Shown here: one piece after another, positions 5,540-5,880 of the stretch
Layout of the letters: each line of letters opens with the position of its first letter
Numbering within the stretch: the first letter of the stretch is position 1
NCBI GenBank assembly: GCA_934572365.1
Contig: CAKTKX010000093.1
Coordinates: forward strand, 1 to 5,880
Direction of reading: 5' to 3'
DNA length: 5,880 nt
Source: an uncultured Oscillospiraceae bacterium
GTDB taxonomy: Bacteria; Bacillota; Clostridia; Oscillospirales; Oscillospiraceae
Position numbers and translations under genes: made by a program
Notes under the pieces: model-generated
The model's database searches: none
Seen by the model: the letters and a program-made list of their open reading frames with translations, nothing else
Told to the model about the DNA's origin: nothing

Positions 5540-5549
5540 GAAACGTTTC
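5540..5549. promoter_or_regulatory. Operator-like palindrome GAAACGTTTC upstream of the GNAT promoter
   Basis: This is a perfect 10-bp palindrome with a central CG, in the context TGAAACGTTTCCA. The shape is like operators of LacI-family repressors. It is one base too short to fit the CcpA cre consensus. It lies 4 bp upstream of the GNAT -35 box. Regulation is inferred only. Confidence 0.3.
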
Positions 5550-5568
5550 CAGAATCAGGAAATTTTAT

Positions 5569-5583
5569 TGTGCAATCTGCACA
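5569..5583. repeat. Inverted repeat TGTGCA-ATC-TGCACA in the divergent region
   Basis: These are perfect 6-bp arms around a 3-bp centre, between the two divergent promoters. No T-run follows on either strand, so it is not a terminator. It may be a protein-binding site. Confidence 0.35.
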
Positions 5584-5648
5584 TAGAGAAGCCGTATCAC
5601 CCTTTGTAAAAAACAGAATATCTTCCAATCTTTTTGAAAAAGTTGTAA

Positions 5649-5662
5649 TATATTGGAATATA
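5649..5662. repeat. AT-rich inverted repeat TATATT-GG-AATATA upstream of the rightward promoter
   Basis: These are perfect 6-bp arms around GG, ending 3 bp before the candidate -35 of the gene at 5734. Another dyad, CTTTTT-G-AAAAAG, lies just upstream at 5630-5642. The stretch 5590-5700 is far more AT-rich than the rest of the window. It could be an operator, an UP-element-like sequence, or chance in AT-rich DNA. Confidence 0.3.
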
Positions 5663-5665
5663 CAC

Positions 5666-5692
5666 TTGATTCCTGGATATAAAAATGTATAA
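5666..5692 (+). promoter_or_regulatory. Probable promoter of the rightward small-protein gene
   Basis: TATAAT (5687-5692) is a perfect -10. The best -35 candidate is TTGATT (5666-5671) at a short 15-bp spacing. The transcript would start near 5699, leaving a leader of about 35 nt with AAAGGAGG. The short spacer makes the -35 assignment uncertain. Confidence 0.6.
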
Positions 5693-5733
5693 TATCAGTC
5701 GTATGGAGTTCAACAGTAAAGGAGGTTCGTTCC

Positions 5734-5880
5734 ATGAAAAAGGTCATCTGCAAGAAAACATACGACACCGAGACCGCTACGCTGATCAAGGCCTACTCCT
5801 ACGGCCAGCTGGGCGATCCCGCCGGTTACGAGGAAGATCTGTACCAGACACCCGAGGGTCTGTACTTCCTGCACGTAGGC
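5734..5880 (+). CDS. Small uncharacterised protein with YDTETA motif (3' end outside window)
   Basis: The frame opens with ATG at 5734-5736 and stays open for 49 codons to the end of the window. AAAGGAGG (5718-5725) lies 8 nt before the start and a TATAAT promoter lies upstream, so this is a real gene although it has no stop here. The protein starts MKKVICKKTYDTETATLIK and continues with GYEEDLYQTPEGLYFLHVG. The layout (Lys-rich start, YDTETA, an E-D/T-L-Y-x-T/K turn, then a G-x-Y/F-F-L-H/Y strand) resembles a family of short uncharacterised Firmicute proteins often annotated as hypothetical. I recognise that layout from memory only and know no function for it. No signal peptide or membrane segment is visible in the part seen. 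Confidence 0.85.
   Translation, partial: MKKVICKKTYDTETATLIKAYSYGQLGDPAGYEEDLYQTPEGLYFLHVG

Noticed and set aside
5539..5551. CcpA catabolite-response (cre) site
   Set aside because: TGAAACGTTTCCA is one base shorter than the cre spacing between TG and the central CG, so it is described only as a LacI-family-like palindrome.
1..5880. Mobile elements, CRISPR arrays, tRNA/rRNA genes, phage or toxin-antitoxin genes
   Set aside because: I saw no regularly spaced repeats, transposase motifs, tRNA cloverleaf sequence or rRNA segments. The window is mostly conserved housekeeping genes.

Overview
The window looks like a chromosomal segment from a fairly GC-rich member of the Clostridia, most likely Oscillospiraceae/Ruminococcaceae-like. 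The evidence is the Firmicute gene order ylxM-ffh-rpsP-khpA-rimM-trmD, strong AGGAGG-type ribosome binding sites, TTGACA/TATAAT promoters, GC-rich coding sequence with AT-rich control regions, and clostridial-style protein motifs. The genus is inferred and was not tested.

Layout. Bases 1-395 (+) hold the 3' end of a ThrE-type threonine/serine exporter subunit. It converges on the minus-strand cluster and shares a bidirectional terminator with it (401-425). From 5483 down to 431, eight genes lie on the minus strand: a GNAT acetyltransferase, ylxM, ffh, rpsP (S16), khpA, an intrinsic terminator, rimM, trmD and a Sir2-type deacetylase. Bases 5484-5733 are a divergent control region with a promoter on each strand and several short dyads. 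At 5734 a plus-strand gene starts behind an excellent ribosome binding site and runs off the window. It encodes a small uncharacterised protein with a Y-D-T-E-T-A signature.

How the genes work together. The core cluster serves protein synthesis and export. Ffh is the GTPase of the signal recognition particle and YlxM is its usual HTH partner. S16 and RimM build the 30S subunit, TrmD makes m1G37 in tRNA and KhpA is a small KH RNA-binding protein. A near-perfect sigma-A promoter (TTGACA, 17 bp, TATAAT, with TG before the -10) sits directly upstream of ylxM. A terminator between khpA and rimM splits the cluster into a promoter-proximal and a promoter-distal half. The distal half ends with a sirtuin gene that overlaps trmD by 44 nt, in a place where rplS (L19) is commonly found.

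Most of the window is conserved housekeeping sequence, and I see no convincing new system, mobile element, CRISPR array, tRNA or rRNA. The items most worth a second look are the imperfect 17-bp direct repeats bracketing the ylxM transcription start, the trmD/sirtuin overlap with rplS not seen, Glu in place of the catalytic Asp169 of TrmD, the internal terminator with possible alternative structures in the rimM leader, and the dyads in the divergent region.
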